A DNA stretch of 32,232 nt from Sulfurovum sp. (GCA_026990595.1 JALXCZ010000026.1:22331-54562), one strand, 5' to 3'; shown: positions 8,780-17,251, counted from the first letter of the stretch. Numbers and translations are program-made. Notes: generated by a model not told the origin, from the sequence alone.

Positions 8780-9433
8780 ATGGAATTGATCAGAGCACTT
8801 AAAAAATTAAAAGCCGTACCTTTTACACATGCTGTACTATTGGCATTACTGAAAGACTACAGGAACCCGGAAGACAAGATAAAACAAATGGTCAAAAAGG
8901 GTGAGATCATTCGTCTTAGAAGAGGGTTGTATGTAGTAGATGAGATATACAGCAATGCCAAGCCCTCCGTGGAACTGGTAGCGAACCTGCTTTATGGACC
9001 TTCGTATATCTCTATGGATTATGCTCTGTCCTATTACGGACTGATCCCTGAACGGGTGTATGAAGTCACTTCCATGACAACAAAGCAAGTAAGATCATTT
9101 GCTACACCTCTAGGACGGTATACCTATATCAAAACATCTGCCTGCCTCTATGGCATTGGACTTGATACTCGGCAGAGCAGTGATGGGATCTATTATATGA
9201 TGGCCTCAAAAGAGAAAGCACTTTGTGACAAACTCCTGTTTACAAAAAAACTGGCTATTCGCTCACAAAAAGCGATGCATGTCTATCTTGAGGAAGACCT
9301 GCGTATAGAGCTTAGTGATCTGTGTAATTTTAATTTGGAAATAATTGAAGCGTGTATGGCTTGCGATCACAAAGTAAAGCTTTTGGAGCTACTGCATAAA
9401 GTAATACAGAAGGAACAGGAAAACAAATGTTAG
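8780..9433 (+). CDS. abiEi: AbiEi-family antitoxin / transcriptional repressor
   Basis: A 217-residue protein with an N-terminal winged helix-turn-helix (about 1-55, ending in EIIRLRRGLYVV) and the AbiEi C-terminal region containing the Y-G-x-S-Y-I-S-x-D-Y-A-L-x-Y-G-L segment (about 72-90) typical of the family. Known role: antitoxin of a type IV toxin-antitoxin and abortive phage infection pair, which also represses its own promoter. It overlaps the toxin gene by 7 bp. The start at 8780 lacks a Shine-Dalgarno but gives a complete N-terminal domain; with the -10 box immediately upstream a leaderless mRNA is plausible. Role in phage defence is inferred from the family and the surrounding island. 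Confidence 0.85.
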   Translation: MELIRALKKLKAVPFTHAVLLALLKDYRNPEDKIKQMVKKGEIIRLRRGLYVVDEIYSNAKPSVELVANLLYGPSYISMDYALSYYGLIPERVYEVTSMTTKQVRSFATPLGRYTYIKTSACLYGIGLDTRQSSDGIYYMMASKEKALCDKLLFTKKLAIRSQKAMHVYLEEDLRIELSDLCNFNLEIIEACMACDHKVKLLELLHKVIQKEQENKC

Positions 9434-10281
9434 AGACTATGCTTAAAAGATACCCCATTGAAAATGCCAATGACTACTACAATGCATTACGAGAAGTACT
9501 GCAGGAAATTGCCTTGGCAGGACTTTACAGAGGAGGGTTTTTTGACAAGGCTGCCTTTTATGGCGGAACCTGCCTGAGAATATTTTATGGCTTGGACAGA
9601 TATTCTGAAGATCTAGATTTTTCACTCCTTGCACCTGATAAAAATTTTACACTTGAACCTTATTTTAAAGCACTAAAAAAAGAGTTTGAATCTTTGGGTA
9701 TAGATATTGACATCACACAAAAGAAGAAGCGTGGCACTACTCCTATAGAGTCAGCTTTTTTAAAAAGCGGTACGATGATACACACTCTCTCTTTGGATAC
9801 AAAGAAACTTTTGAACAATGCACCCATCAAGCAGCAGATCAAGATCAAGTTTGAGGTAGATACCAATCCTCCTCCTGGCTTCAATACTGAAAGCAAATTG
9901 CTCCTGCAGCCTTTTTCATTTTATACACAATGTTATGTAATAGAAGACCTGTTCGCAGGCAAGATGCATGCTTTGCTTTTTAGAGCATGGAAACAACGCG
10001 TCAAAGGAAGAGACTGGTATGACTTTGAATGGTATGTTAAAAATGGCTATGCACTCAACCTGAAGCATTTAACTACCAGGGCTAAAGAGAGTGGAAACCT
10101 GGATGCAGACACCTCTTTTACAAAAGAGTCTCTTTTTCAATTACTCGAAGAGAAAATAAAGACTTTGGATATAGAGATGGTAAAAGTAGATATTAGACGT
10201 TTTATCAAAGATGACCAGGTACTCGATATCTGGTCGACCGAGTATTTTATGTCATTGGCTAAGATGGTGAAGATATCTTAA
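9427..10281 (+). CDS. abiEii: AbiEii-family nucleotidyltransferase toxin
   Basis: A 284-residue protein with the nucleotidyl transferase signature of AbiEii/AbiGii toxins: YGGTCLRIFY (about 46-55) followed by R-Y-SEDLDFS (about 59-67), where the two Asp are metal ligands. A further conserved block, EDLFAGKMHALLFR (about 175-188) and GRDWYDFEW, matches the family. Members modify tRNA 3' ends or similar targets and stop growth; the exact substrate here is unknown. It starts within the 3' end of abiEi (ATGTTAG; ATG or TTG choice at 9427), consistent with coupling. All key residues are present, so the toxin appears functional. Confidence 0.88.
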   Translation: MLETMLKRYPIENANDYYNALREVLQEIALAGLYRGGFFDKAAFYGGTCLRIFYGLDRYSEDLDFSLLAPDKNFTLEPYFKALKKEFESLGIDIDITQKKKRGTTPIESAFLKSGTMIHTLSLDTKKLLNNAPIKQQIKIKFEVDTNPPPGFNTESKLLLQPFSFYTQCYVIEDLFAGKMHALLFRAWKQRVKGRDWYDFEWYVKNGYALNLKHLTTRAKESGNLDADTSFTKESLFQLLEEKIKTLDIEMVKVDIRRFIKDDQVLDIWSTEYFMSLAKMVKIS

Positions 10282-10619
10282 TTCCCTTACTGTTTTGTAG
10301 AACTTTAGTTCAACTTGACAGCAGTTTAGCATAACCTTGCACTTATTTATTTTAGTCCAAAATGACAAGGTTTTGCCATGTTTGACATGGTTTTATCATT
10401 GGAGTTAAAAGGCAGGATAGGCATATATCCGACAAAAAATAATTTTTGCCTGCAATCTGCGTCCTGAGATTTATTCGCATCCTGAAGGATTCTCAACAAA
10501 AGGTAACATCACATTACTATTTCAGGTTATTTAACCTTAATCTTTATATATGTGAAAATAATACATTAAATAAAGGATATATTTATTATATTTTATTTAT
10601 ATATGTACTATATATTACA
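10282..10619. other. AT-rich intergenic region after abiE
   Basis: No gene recognised. An imperfect tandem repeat of about 20 bp occurs at about 10358-10400 (GACAAGGTTTT then GACATGGTTTT). From about 10540 the sequence is extremely AT-rich, leading into the operator/promoter of the next operon. No clear terminator for abiEii is seen. Confidence 0.5.
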
Positions 10620-10692
10620 AATATAGTATATATTAAGAAGATATTTACATTTAATATACTATATTACATAATGCATAATTTTTAAGAAGGAG
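10620..10692 (+). promoter_or_regulatory. promoter with 12-bp inverted repeat and ribosome binding site for the five-gene operon
   Basis: TTTACA (10644-10649), 17-bp spacer, CATAAT (10667-10672) is a good sigma70-type promoter; AAGGAG (10687-10692) lies 7 bp before the TTG start at 10700. AATATAGTATAT (10620-10631) and ATATACTATATT (10654-10665) are perfect 12-bp inverted repeats that bracket the -35, the right arm lying between -35 and -10. A further TACTATAT half site lies near 10608. This suggests repression or induction by a DNA-binding protein; the binder is unknown. Confidence 0.65.
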
Positions 10693-10699
10693 TTTCAGG

Positions 10700-10918
10700 T
10701 TGGATAAAAAAGAAAAATTCAAAGAACTTGCAGAAAAACGCATGGGTAAAGCCTTGCACTCTATTTATTTGATTGGTAACTTGAGCAATAGGAATAATTA
10801 CGAGTACACCGATAAAGAGGTGAAAAAAATTATAGCATCATTAGAAGATGCTGTAAAAAATGTTAAAAAAAGATTTGAATCATCTACCAAAGGTGATTTA
10901 TTTGAATTTAAATTATAA
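10700..10918 (+). CDS. 72-residue protein, first gene of GHKL/PP-loop operon
   Basis: TTG start chosen because AAGGAG sits 7 bp upstream. The product is a small, basic, probably all-helical protein with a distinctive SIYLIGNLSNRNNYEYTDKE segment (about 21-40). I recall similar LIGNLSNR-x-NYEYT small proteins beside restriction or other defence genes, but cannot verify this. No HTH is evident, though it is small enough to be a regulator or a complex subunit. It ends 13 bp before the ATPase gene and shares its promoter. Confidence 0.65.
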   Translation: MDKKEKFKELAEKRMGKALHSIYLIGNLSNRNNYEYTDKEVKKIIASLEDAVKNVKKRFESSTKGDLFEFKL

Positions 10919-10931
10919 AAAAGGGAAAAGA

Positions 10932-12824
10932 ATGAACGATCATCAATTAATTTTTAGTTCTGAACGTATTCAAAGTGGATTTACCAATGCTTCAATTTCT
11001 GCTTCTAATGATAGGAGCAGTTCGACAATAGTAAGGGAAATTCTACAAAACTCCTATGATTCAGCTATTAACGAAGCAGGTGAACCAACTGCCAAAGTAA
11101 AGTTTATAATTGACTATATATCTAAAAGTGATATTCCTGGTATTAAAGAATACGAACATGCAATAAGCCTTATTGAGAAAGAAGACCTACGTAAAAAAGA
11201 GCAAGAAAGAGATATTTTAAATACTATCAAAGAACAATTAAAAAAAGAAAAGATTCCTGTATTATATGTTATTGATAATGGAGTTGGGTTTACTCAAAAT
11301 AAATTAGTTGCTATTTTAAGTGATGGTATTAGTGATAAAGACAACCCTAATGACTCTGGTGGTTCATATGGTAATGGTCACTTCTCTGTCTTCAATATGT
11401 CTGACTTAAGATATATCATATACGGAGGTAAATTTAATGATGGATCAAAGCTTTGTTCAGGGCAAGCTCTTCTTAGAACATATACAGATAATGATGATTT
11501 AAAATCAGCAACAGGTTTATTGTTAACAAACGATAAGTCTGTAGAGATTAAAAATGATATTTTTTATAAAGACAACAATATACCTAACATCATTAGTTCA
11601 CAACTCGATACTATTGAAAATAGTGGTGCAGTTGTTGGAGTTCTGGGGTTTAACTTCTTTGGTAATGATAATAGCCTTGATAAAGTTATCCAGTTAATAT
11701 CAAGTTCCATAGTTAGAAACTTTTATGCAGCAATATATGAAAATCATCTAGAGGTCGAGATAGCTACAAGTAATAAGAATGTTCAAATTAATGCCAAAAC
11801 TTTAGATGATATATTTCTAGATACTAAAGATGAAAAAAGTAAGCCAAGCTATAACCTCGCAAAGCAATTTTATGATTTGTTAAGAAATGGCAGATGTGAA
11901 ACAATCCCTACCTTAGAGGGTGAAGTAAAAATATATTTTGATTTATCTGAAAGTAGTACCAAATTAGCAATATGTAGAAATGGTATGTGGATTAATGATG
12001 CTCTACCCAGTCCACTATATAAAACCAGTTTTCCAACGAATAAAACATTTAATGCATTAATACTTGCACAAAAAAGTACAAAGTTTTCAGCACTTGTTAG
12101 AAGAGCAGAAAGTAACTCTCATGATAATCTACAATTAAATAGATTTTCAAACGATAAAGAAGGAAAAGAAAAAAGAGCTAGGTTCTCTAATGCCTTAGCA
12201 GAGATAAAAGATTTTTTAGAAAATAATGTTGAGAAAAATGATTATGATTCTTTTGAGTATGAAATCCCTGAATTAGCAATTACAATGATAGGAGACTCAA
12301 AATCAAAAAAGGATCAAAAAAGAAAATCTAACAAAACTAAATCTATTCCTATTAAACCAAAAACAAAACCAACTGAAAAAGATAGTCAGGGTGAAGATAC
12401 TCCTTTTGATCCTAATGACCTAAAGCCTAGTCCACCAAATCCAAATCCACCAAATCCTAATCCGAGAAAAGGAAACCCTTTTGAAATTGGTAGACTAAGT
12501 GCATTTCACAATACAAAATCAAAAGAAGCAAAATTAAAATTTGTAGTCGAAAAAAATGCAACTAATTTATTAATTGCTTTAAGATTGGAAGACGGTACAG
12601 ATCCATCATGTGATAAACTAACTATGACTCCAAGACTTACAATCACAAAAGCCTCAAATAGTGGAAAAACCTGTAAAGTTATCCACAATGACACCGTAGA
12701 TGTAGGAAAGGTTGACAAAGATACAATTGTTGAATTAAGTGTTAATTATGAAACCGATGTGAAAGGTGACTATACAATTGATTATGAATTTTTAAATAGT
12801 GCATTAAAAAAGGATAATAAATGA
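10932..12824 (+). CDS. GHKL (Hsp90/MutL/MORC-like) ATPase
   Basis: The ATG at 10932 follows AAGGG and clears the previous gene; the longer frame from 10860 overlaps it and is rejected. The 630-residue product has the Bergerat ATP fold: N-box REILQNSYD (35-43; E36, N40), G1 box DNGVGF (115-120) and a glycine-rich lid GGSYGNGH (143-150). A coiled, lysine/glutamate-rich insertion (about 75-107) sits between N-box and G1. After the ATPase and transducer-like region comes a low-complexity K/P/N linker (about 455-520, with PPNPNPPNPNP) and a beta-rich C-terminal domain. No histidine-kinase dimerisation His is seen, so it is more like MutL/MORC-type molecular-clamp ATPases. Probable motor or switch of the operon (inference). 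Confidence 0.8.
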   Translation: MNDHQLIFSSERIQSGFTNASISASNDRSSSTIVREILQNSYDSAINEAGEPTAKVKFIIDYISKSDIPGIKEYEHAISLIEKEDLRKKEQERDILNTIKEQLKKEKIPVLYVIDNGVGFTQNKLVAILSDGISDKDNPNDSGGSYGNGHFSVFNMSDLRYIIYGGKFNDGSKLCSGQALLRTYTDNDDLKSATGLLLTNDKSVEIKNDIFYKDNNIPNIISSQLDTIENSGAVVGVLGFNFFGNDNSLDKVIQLISSSIVRNFYAAIYENHLEVEIATSNKNVQINAKTLDDIFLDTKDEKSKPSYNLAKQFYDLLRNGRCETIPTLEGEVKIYFDLSESSTKLAICRNGMWINDALPSPLYKTSFPTNKTFNALILAQKSTKFSALVRRAESNSHDNLQLNRFSNDKEGKEKRARFSNALAEIKDFLENNVEKNDYDSFEYEIPELAITMIGDSKSKKDQKRKSNKTKSIPIKPKTKPTEKDSQGEDTPFDPNDLKPSPPNPNPPNPNPRKGNPFEIGRLSAFHNTKSKEAKLKFVVEKNATNLLIALRLEDGTDPSCDKLTMTPRLTITKASNSGKTCKVIHNDTVDVGKVDKDTIVELSVNYETDVKGDYTIDYEFLNSALKKDNK

Positions 12825-13651
12825 ATAACCTAACAAATTCTCACTCCTTTCCTGTTTTAGAAAAAGGTAAGTTTGACTATAAAGATGATTCTATCTATGA
12901 AATAGAACAAATAAAAAATGATTCTAAGTCAAACTATATTATTTTTGAACATCATCTCAAGGGTGATAATTTAATTTCACAATTTTTAAGAAGTAATGAG
13001 GCAAAGTTTGTAACTACCGTTGTTCAAAAGTCTACAATGTATAGAGAAACCATTGATTCTATTTTAGAATCAAAATCACCCGTAAAGATTTGGCAAGAAG
13101 TACCCTTAAAAACAACACTAGAAACACAGAACTTCTTATCTAGCATTGTTTATATTGGAGAAAATAAAAAAATAACATTAAATTCTGAAACAATGGGCTT
13201 AGATGATTTTTGGGATGGTATTACTATTGAATTAAAAAAGGGAGCTATATTAGCTAGGGACGATTGGAGAGAACTTGAAAGTACAGCAAGTGACTTACTT
13301 ACTATTAGACGGGATGATACAATTAAGTATGGATTTGATGTTGATGTTATTTCTGAAGAGGGAGGTAGGTTCATGGCTAATGTACAACCGGAACTTTATG
13401 ACAAAATAAAACAACTCTCTAGAGATAATTCACATCTCAGAAGTTTAGTTATTCATATGTTATGTATTGGCTTTATGAATTTAGCTAAAGATTTTAAAGA
13501 AGATGATAGTGAATTAACTAACTTCAAAGGTATCAAATCTGACTTAGAAAATAAAGGTATTAAAACATGGTCAGAAGATGATTTTAATGCAAATCAAGTT
13601 GCATGTTATTTCTTGAGACACAATATAAAACTGGAGGAAGAAAATGAATGA
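12821..13651 (+). CDS. unrecognised 276-residue protein of the GHKL/PP-loop operon
   Basis: Overlaps the ATPase gene by 4 bp (ATGA), so it is translationally coupled. The first two thirds look beta-rich; there is a GLDDFWDGITIELKKGAILARDDW-type stretch (about 126-149) with conserved-looking W and acidic residues, and the last third (about 185-225) is helical (ELYDKIKQ, LRSLVIHMLCIGFMNLAKDF). No signal peptide, catalytic signature or metal site is apparent. I cannot assign a family. The context suggests a subunit acting with the ATPase. Confidence 0.75.
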   Translation: MNNLTNSHSFPVLEKGKFDYKDDSIYEIEQIKNDSKSNYIIFEHHLKGDNLISQFLRSNEAKFVTTVVQKSTMYRETIDSILESKSPVKIWQEVPLKTTLETQNFLSSIVYIGENKKITLNSETMGLDDFWDGITIELKKGAILARDDWRELESTASDLLTIRRDDTIKYGFDVDVISEEGGRFMANVQPELYDKIKQLSRDNSHLRSLVIHMLCIGFMNLAKDFKEDDSELTNFKGIKSDLENKGIKTWSEDDFNANQVACYFLRHNIKLEEENE

Positions 13652-14477
13652 TCTAAACAATGGTTTAAACAGACTAAAAAACATTACTGAAAACAGAGTA
13701 GAATCTATTAGATTACTAGAGTCGGCTTTAGACAAAAATAAATTCCTTGAATATCTTTCAAACTACTTTGATCCAGTAGACCTAAAAAGTGAAGTAGATT
13801 TTTCAAGTTTTCAAGAGAGACTATCCGAAAATGAATTTCAGCAACCCCATTATCAATATCACTACCCTGCTCTTTGGAGTACATTAGATAAAGCAAATTT
13901 TACCCCTCAAGAGGCTAAAAATCCAATAAAATGGCTTTCAATTACTTATCAAGCTATTGAAAATGATATAATTCACCCACATTATTTAGCATTCCTTGAT
14001 AAAAGTAGAGACGGCAAAAAGAATATTCACGAAGCATTAAGATTAGCACAAAAAGGTAATGATAATAAACTTTTTGAGGTTTGCAGAGCAATTCTTCGAC
14101 GAACATTTGGGAATATTAAAGAGCGTCGAGGAAATGGAGTATATCAAGACATACCTTTTGCTATTGCATGGTGGAAAATTTACCTTGCAAAAGAAATTTC
14201 AAAAACTACTTCTTTGGAAGAAAAAGATATAATTCAATTCTTTTTTAATTATAAAGACCACTATACTCACTTCATATTAAATATGAAGGGTCGATTAACG
14301 ATTATTGCTGATATAACAATAAGGAATGCTTTAATGTTATATATCATAAATAAAAAAACTACAGGAACTGCTTTTAAAAAAGTTATGGGAAAAATAGGTA
14401 TTGAATCATCATGGAGATCTATGGGAGCATTAAACGCTGAAGAAAACAAAAAAATCATTGAAAGTTTGGTTACGTGA
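13644..14477 (+). CDS. unrecognised 277-residue helical protein of the GHKL/PP-loop operon
   Basis: ATG at 13644 after GGAGGAAG; overlaps the preceding gene by 8 bp and the next by 4 bp. Predicted by eye to be mainly alpha-helical, soluble and basic, with aromatic motifs (QYHYPALWST, IAWWKIYLAK) and a basic patch CRAILRRTFGNIKERRG (about 150-166) that could contact nucleic acid. A DUF6339-like identity came to mind but is only a loose recollection and should not be relied on. Function unknown; gene order implies a dedicated component. Confidence 0.75.
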   Translation: MNDLNNGLNRLKNITENRVESIRLLESALDKNKFLEYLSNYFDPVDLKSEVDFSSFQERLSENEFQQPHYQYHYPALWSTLDKANFTPQEAKNPIKWLSITYQAIENDIIHPHYLAFLDKSRDGKKNIHEALRLAQKGNDNKLFEVCRAILRRTFGNIKERRGNGVYQDIPFAIAWWKIYLAKEISKTTSLEEKDIIQFFFNYKDHYTHFILNMKGRLTIIADITIRNALMLYIINKKTTGTAFKKVMGKIGIESSWRSMGALNAEENKKIIESLVT

Positions 14478-15700
14478 ACTTAAGTCATTATTACACTAAA
14501 GAATATCATTCTAAACTTTCTCATGTTGTAAAGTTCTCAGGCGGACGATCAAGTGGTGCATTACTATTTACAATGCTTGAAAATAATATGCTTGATGCTA
14601 ATCGAGGCGATGTTATTATATTTAATAACACGTCTGCAGAACACCATAAGACTTATGAATTTGTCATTGAATGCAAACGAAGATGTGAAGAGCAATATAA
14701 TATCCCTTTCTTCTTAACTGAATTTCAAACATACGAAGACAGTAAGAATGGTATTTATGATAGATTTTCTACATACAAACTTGTAAATGATAAACCATAT
14801 TCAAAAGATAATCCTCATGGCTATCATACAAAAGGTGAAGTTTTTGAAGAATTAATTTCATGGCAAGGCTATCTACCTAGTTTATTAAGTGGTCGAACTT
14901 GTACAAAAAACATGAAGATGGATACAACAGTCAACTTTTTAAATGACTGGTTTACATTTAAAGAGTTCAATCTTCCTTTAGCTAGATTAGGTCATTATGG
15001 TAGAGAAAGTCGAATTGATAGAGATTTATTGTATGAAAAACATTTGAAACATGGGGGAAGTGTTCCTAAGGAAATTTATTTAGAAAAAAAAGAGTATTGT
15101 CTTCAACGACCTTTTTATCGAGATGAACAAAATTTCAAAGATTATACCGCAGTAAATATAGAAAATAAATCCTTATACTCTAAAGATGGTTCAATAGAAT
15201 ATTGCAGTTTCATAGGTTTTAGAGCCGACGAACCATTAAGATTAGAAAAAATGAAGAAAAGAATTGATGAAGAGGACAATAATAAAATATCTGTTGCATA
15301 TCTTCGTGAAAAAAATGAACATATATATGCTCCTATGGTTGAATACGGTATTACTCAAAGTGATGTTAAAGATTTTTGGGATCAACAGGAATGGGATTTA
15401 GGATTACCCTATGATGGTAGTCTTGGAAATTGTGTTTATTGCTTTATGAAAGGTGGAGCAAAACTGGCTAGCATAGAAGAAACTACCAATGAATTAGTAC
15501 CTGAAAATATTGATTGGTGGATTGAAATTGAACGAAAATATCAAAGAGATCTAAAAGCCGAGGGGAGAGAAACTACAACAACAGAACACCCTTTTATTAA
15601 TTTCTTTGGAGTAGGGAAAAAACTTTCATATGAGGTTATAAAAAACCGTGATAACCCAGATATTATTGAAAATAGTTTACCCTGCAATTGTACTGATTAA
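14474..15700 (+). CDS. PAPS-reductase/PP-loop ATPase family protein (DndC-like class)
   Basis: GTG start at 14474 overlaps the previous stop (GTGA). The 408-residue protein has a PP-loop SGGRSSG (22-28, after VVKF) that binds and adenylates using ATP, with Arg where many relatives have Lys. It has a FNNTSAEHHKTYEF segment like the phage-type PAPS reductases, RTCTKNMKM (about 136-144), a CxxC pair in NCVYCFMKGG and a terminal PCNC. These Cys could hold an Fe-S cluster or carry sulfur, as in DndC, but that is inference. PP-loop enzymes of this group act in sulfur transfer, including DNA phosphorothioation; this one lacks any visible dndB/D/E or sspB-type partner. It is the last gene of the operon. 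Confidence 0.82.
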   Translation: MNLSHYYTKEYHSKLSHVVKFSGGRSSGALLFTMLENNMLDANRGDVIIFNNTSAEHHKTYEFVIECKRRCEEQYNIPFFLTEFQTYEDSKNGIYDRFSTYKLVNDKPYSKDNPHGYHTKGEVFEELISWQGYLPSLLSGRTCTKNMKMDTTVNFLNDWFTFKEFNLPLARLGHYGRESRIDRDLLYEKHLKHGGSVPKEIYLEKKEYCLQRPFYRDEQNFKDYTAVNIENKSLYSKDGSIEYCSFIGFRADEPLRLEKMKKRIDEEDNNKISVAYLREKNEHIYAPMVEYGITQSDVKDFWDQQEWDLGLPYDGSLGNCVYCFMKGGAKLASIEETTNELVPENIDWWIEIERKYQRDLKAEGRETTTTEHPFINFFGVGKKLSYEVIKNRDNPDIIENSLPCNCTD

Positions 15701-15739
15701 GTAATCTTAACCCCACAATTTAAGAAAATATATTCAAAT

Positions 15740-16576
15740 TTAACTATCCAATATCCCAGCCTCAATAAGAGCCGAAGCAAATCTCCCTTTGGCTTCTTTA
15801 TCCAAGCTATCAAGCATTTGTTTGTGATTTTTAAGTAATCTCTTATGCTCTGCTGTCATTTCTCCTAGAGCCTGAGAAAAATAATCAGTATAGTTTTCAA
15901 ACTCTCTCATAAGACGCTCTGTTTCTTTGTGGTAATCCGTCCCACCGATGGATTTGATCTCTATATGATGAGGATCAATCCTCTCAAGGTTCCAGATGGT
16001 GCCTTTTTTGGTTTTGATGATCCTGGCTTCCTGTTTTGTATGAGAGGTGAGGATATCCATGACATTTTGAGAATAACCGATCCTTGGTTTCCATGCAGAG
16101 AGCAACCCTGCATCCTCACACAAAAGCATAAAACGGTAAAAATCTATATGGCTACTACCAAGCGTACTCATGTGGATGTGAAAACCTGTCTCTTCATTGG
16201 TATAGCCATATTGCTCTATCAGAGGCAGGATCTTTTGAATATAGTGGAGTATCCCCTCTTTGGTAGAAATAGGCACCGATATCTCTACTCCATGATCTTC
16301 TAGTGAAATATCTGGCTTGATCTGCATACAGTGGTTTTTATCTGCTGCATGAGGGATAGATATCTCATCTACCAAAATATCCGCAGAAGTAAGTTCATAA
16401 AGAGCTTTTGCTAGAGTACCGATCACATCTGAGAAAAGATACTGTTCTGTATCTATATAAAACTCAAATTCGCACCCATAACGACAAAAATCATCTTTTT
16501 TTGGCGTAAAACTTTGGTATTTACAACTACCGTTACCTTGATAGCGTTTTGTTGTCCCCTCTAAAATATATTTCAT
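15740..16576 (-). CDS. amidoligase family enzyme
   Basis: A 278-residue protein with the signature blocks of the amidoligase (COOH-NH2 ligase, glutamine-synthetase-like fold) family: GCEFEFY (34-40), KPDISL-x-x-HGVEISVP (87-102) and TGFHIHMS (130-137), whose acidic and His residues bind metal-ATP. It likely forms an amide bond between a carboxyl and an amine, for instance a gamma-glutamyl-type linkage. Its ATG overlaps the stop of the cyclotransferase gene by one base, so both are made together. Amidoligases paired with AIG2-like cyclotransferases are a known genomic theme (Iyer, Aravind and colleagues), proposed to make and remove peptide tags or small metabolites. The C-terminal part (about 215-278) is helical. 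The substrate is unknown. Confidence 0.85.
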   Translation of the reverse strand: MKYILEGTTKRYQGNGSCKYQSFTPKKDDFCRYGCEFEFYIDTEQYLFSDVIGTLAKALYELTSADILVDEISIPHAADKNHCMQIKPDISLEDHGVEISVPISTKEGILHYIQKILPLIEQYGYTNEETGFHIHMSTLGSSHIDFYRFMLLCEDAGLLSAWKPRIGYSQNVMDILTSHTKQEARIIKTKKGTIWNLERIDPHHIEIKSIGGTDYHKETERLMREFENYTDYFSQALGEMTAEHKRLLKNHKQMLDSLDKEAKGRFASALIEAGILDS

Positions 16577-17187
16577 TATGCCCCTATCGCAGTCTCAAGA
16601 TAATCCTCAAGCTGCTTTACTTTATAATCTGTATCTGCTTTCCACTCTCTAAGCGGTTTTTGTCCCTGTGGTATAGCAGTGTGAGGCTGTATATATACAA
16701 ATGCTCTTACCGTGCCTCTATGCGTCTTTACAAGGATCTTTTTTCTCTCGTAGTAATCAGGATAGCCTTCAAACCTATCAAGTTTCTCTAAAAGCTCTTT
16801 TCGGTGTATCTCGTAGAGCTCTCCATGTATCCTCATTTGTGGTACAGGGATCAAATAAGGATAGTTCCCGAAACTGTCCTCAAACATCCCAAACTTACTC
16901 ACAGTAATAGCTTTACCGATCCTTTTGGCATGTTTACTTAACAGATGATGGTTATCAAAGCCTTTTTTGAGGGAGCCGTAAACAAAAAGCATCTCTCTAA
17001 AAGGCTCGATCCGCTTAAACTCTCCTCGTCCAGTGATCGTAATGATCCCTCTATCATGAAGGCGGTGCAGTATCTTTCTAAGCGTATCTGTTGAGATATC
17101 TTTTGTTTTTACCCTGGAAAAAGGCACTACAGTATTTATAGAAAGTTTATTTATTTTTCGTTCGATCTTGTCTATGTACTTATCCAT
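16576..17187 (-). CDS. winged-HTH / gamma-glutamylcyclotransferase (AIG2-like) fusion
   Basis: A 203-residue protein. Residues about 1-62 look like a winged helix (PFSRVKTKDISTDTLRKILHRLHDRGIITI, then a wing), and residues 66-190 form the cyclotransferase fold with the substrate loop VYGSLKKG (69-76) and the catalytic-type Glu E140 in LDRFEGYP, followed by YYERKK. The enzyme family cleaves gamma-glutamyl amides to 5-oxoproline. The fusion of a DNA-binding domain to this enzyme suggests ligand-controlled transcription, and a matching palindrome lies at its own promoter. It is the first gene of a two-gene operon with the amidoligase. ATG at 17187 is preceded by AAAGGA. Confidence 0.82.
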   Translation of the reverse strand: MDKYIDKIERKINKLSINTVVPFSRVKTKDISTDTLRKILHRLHDRGIITITGRGEFKRIEPFREMLFVYGSLKKGFDNHHLLSKHAKRIGKAITVSKFGMFEDSFGNYPYLIPVPQMRIHGELYEIHRKELLEKLDRFEGYPDYYERKKILVKTHRGTVRAFVYIQPHTAIPQGQKPLREWKADTDYKVKQLEDYLETAIGA

Positions 17188-17206
17188 AGTACTTTATCCT
17201 TTATAG

Positions 17207-17251
17207 TATCGTGACAATATTATAGCATTTTTTTATATTTTTGTCACGATA
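17207..17251 (-). promoter_or_regulatory. promoter and operator of the cyclotransferase-amidoligase operon
   Basis: TATCGTGACAA (17207-17217) and TTGTCACGATA (17241-17251) are a perfect 11-bp inverted repeat with a 23-bp spacer. Read on the minus strand, -35 GTGACA lies in the upstream arm, then a 17-bp spacer and -10 TATAAT (extended by TG), and the second arm covers the start-site area. This is a textbook repressor arrangement. The winged-HTH domain of the adjacent gene is the likely binder (inference). Confidence 0.75.

Noticed and set aside
10446-10685. 79-residue frame upstream of the five-gene operon
   Set aside because: It consists of low-complexity AT-rich codons and overlaps the promoter and operator.
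10860-10931. Longer start of the GHKL ATPase frame (from 10860)
   Set aside because: It overlaps the 72-residue gene and has no ribosome binding site; the ATG at 10932 follows AAGGG and begins a good protein.
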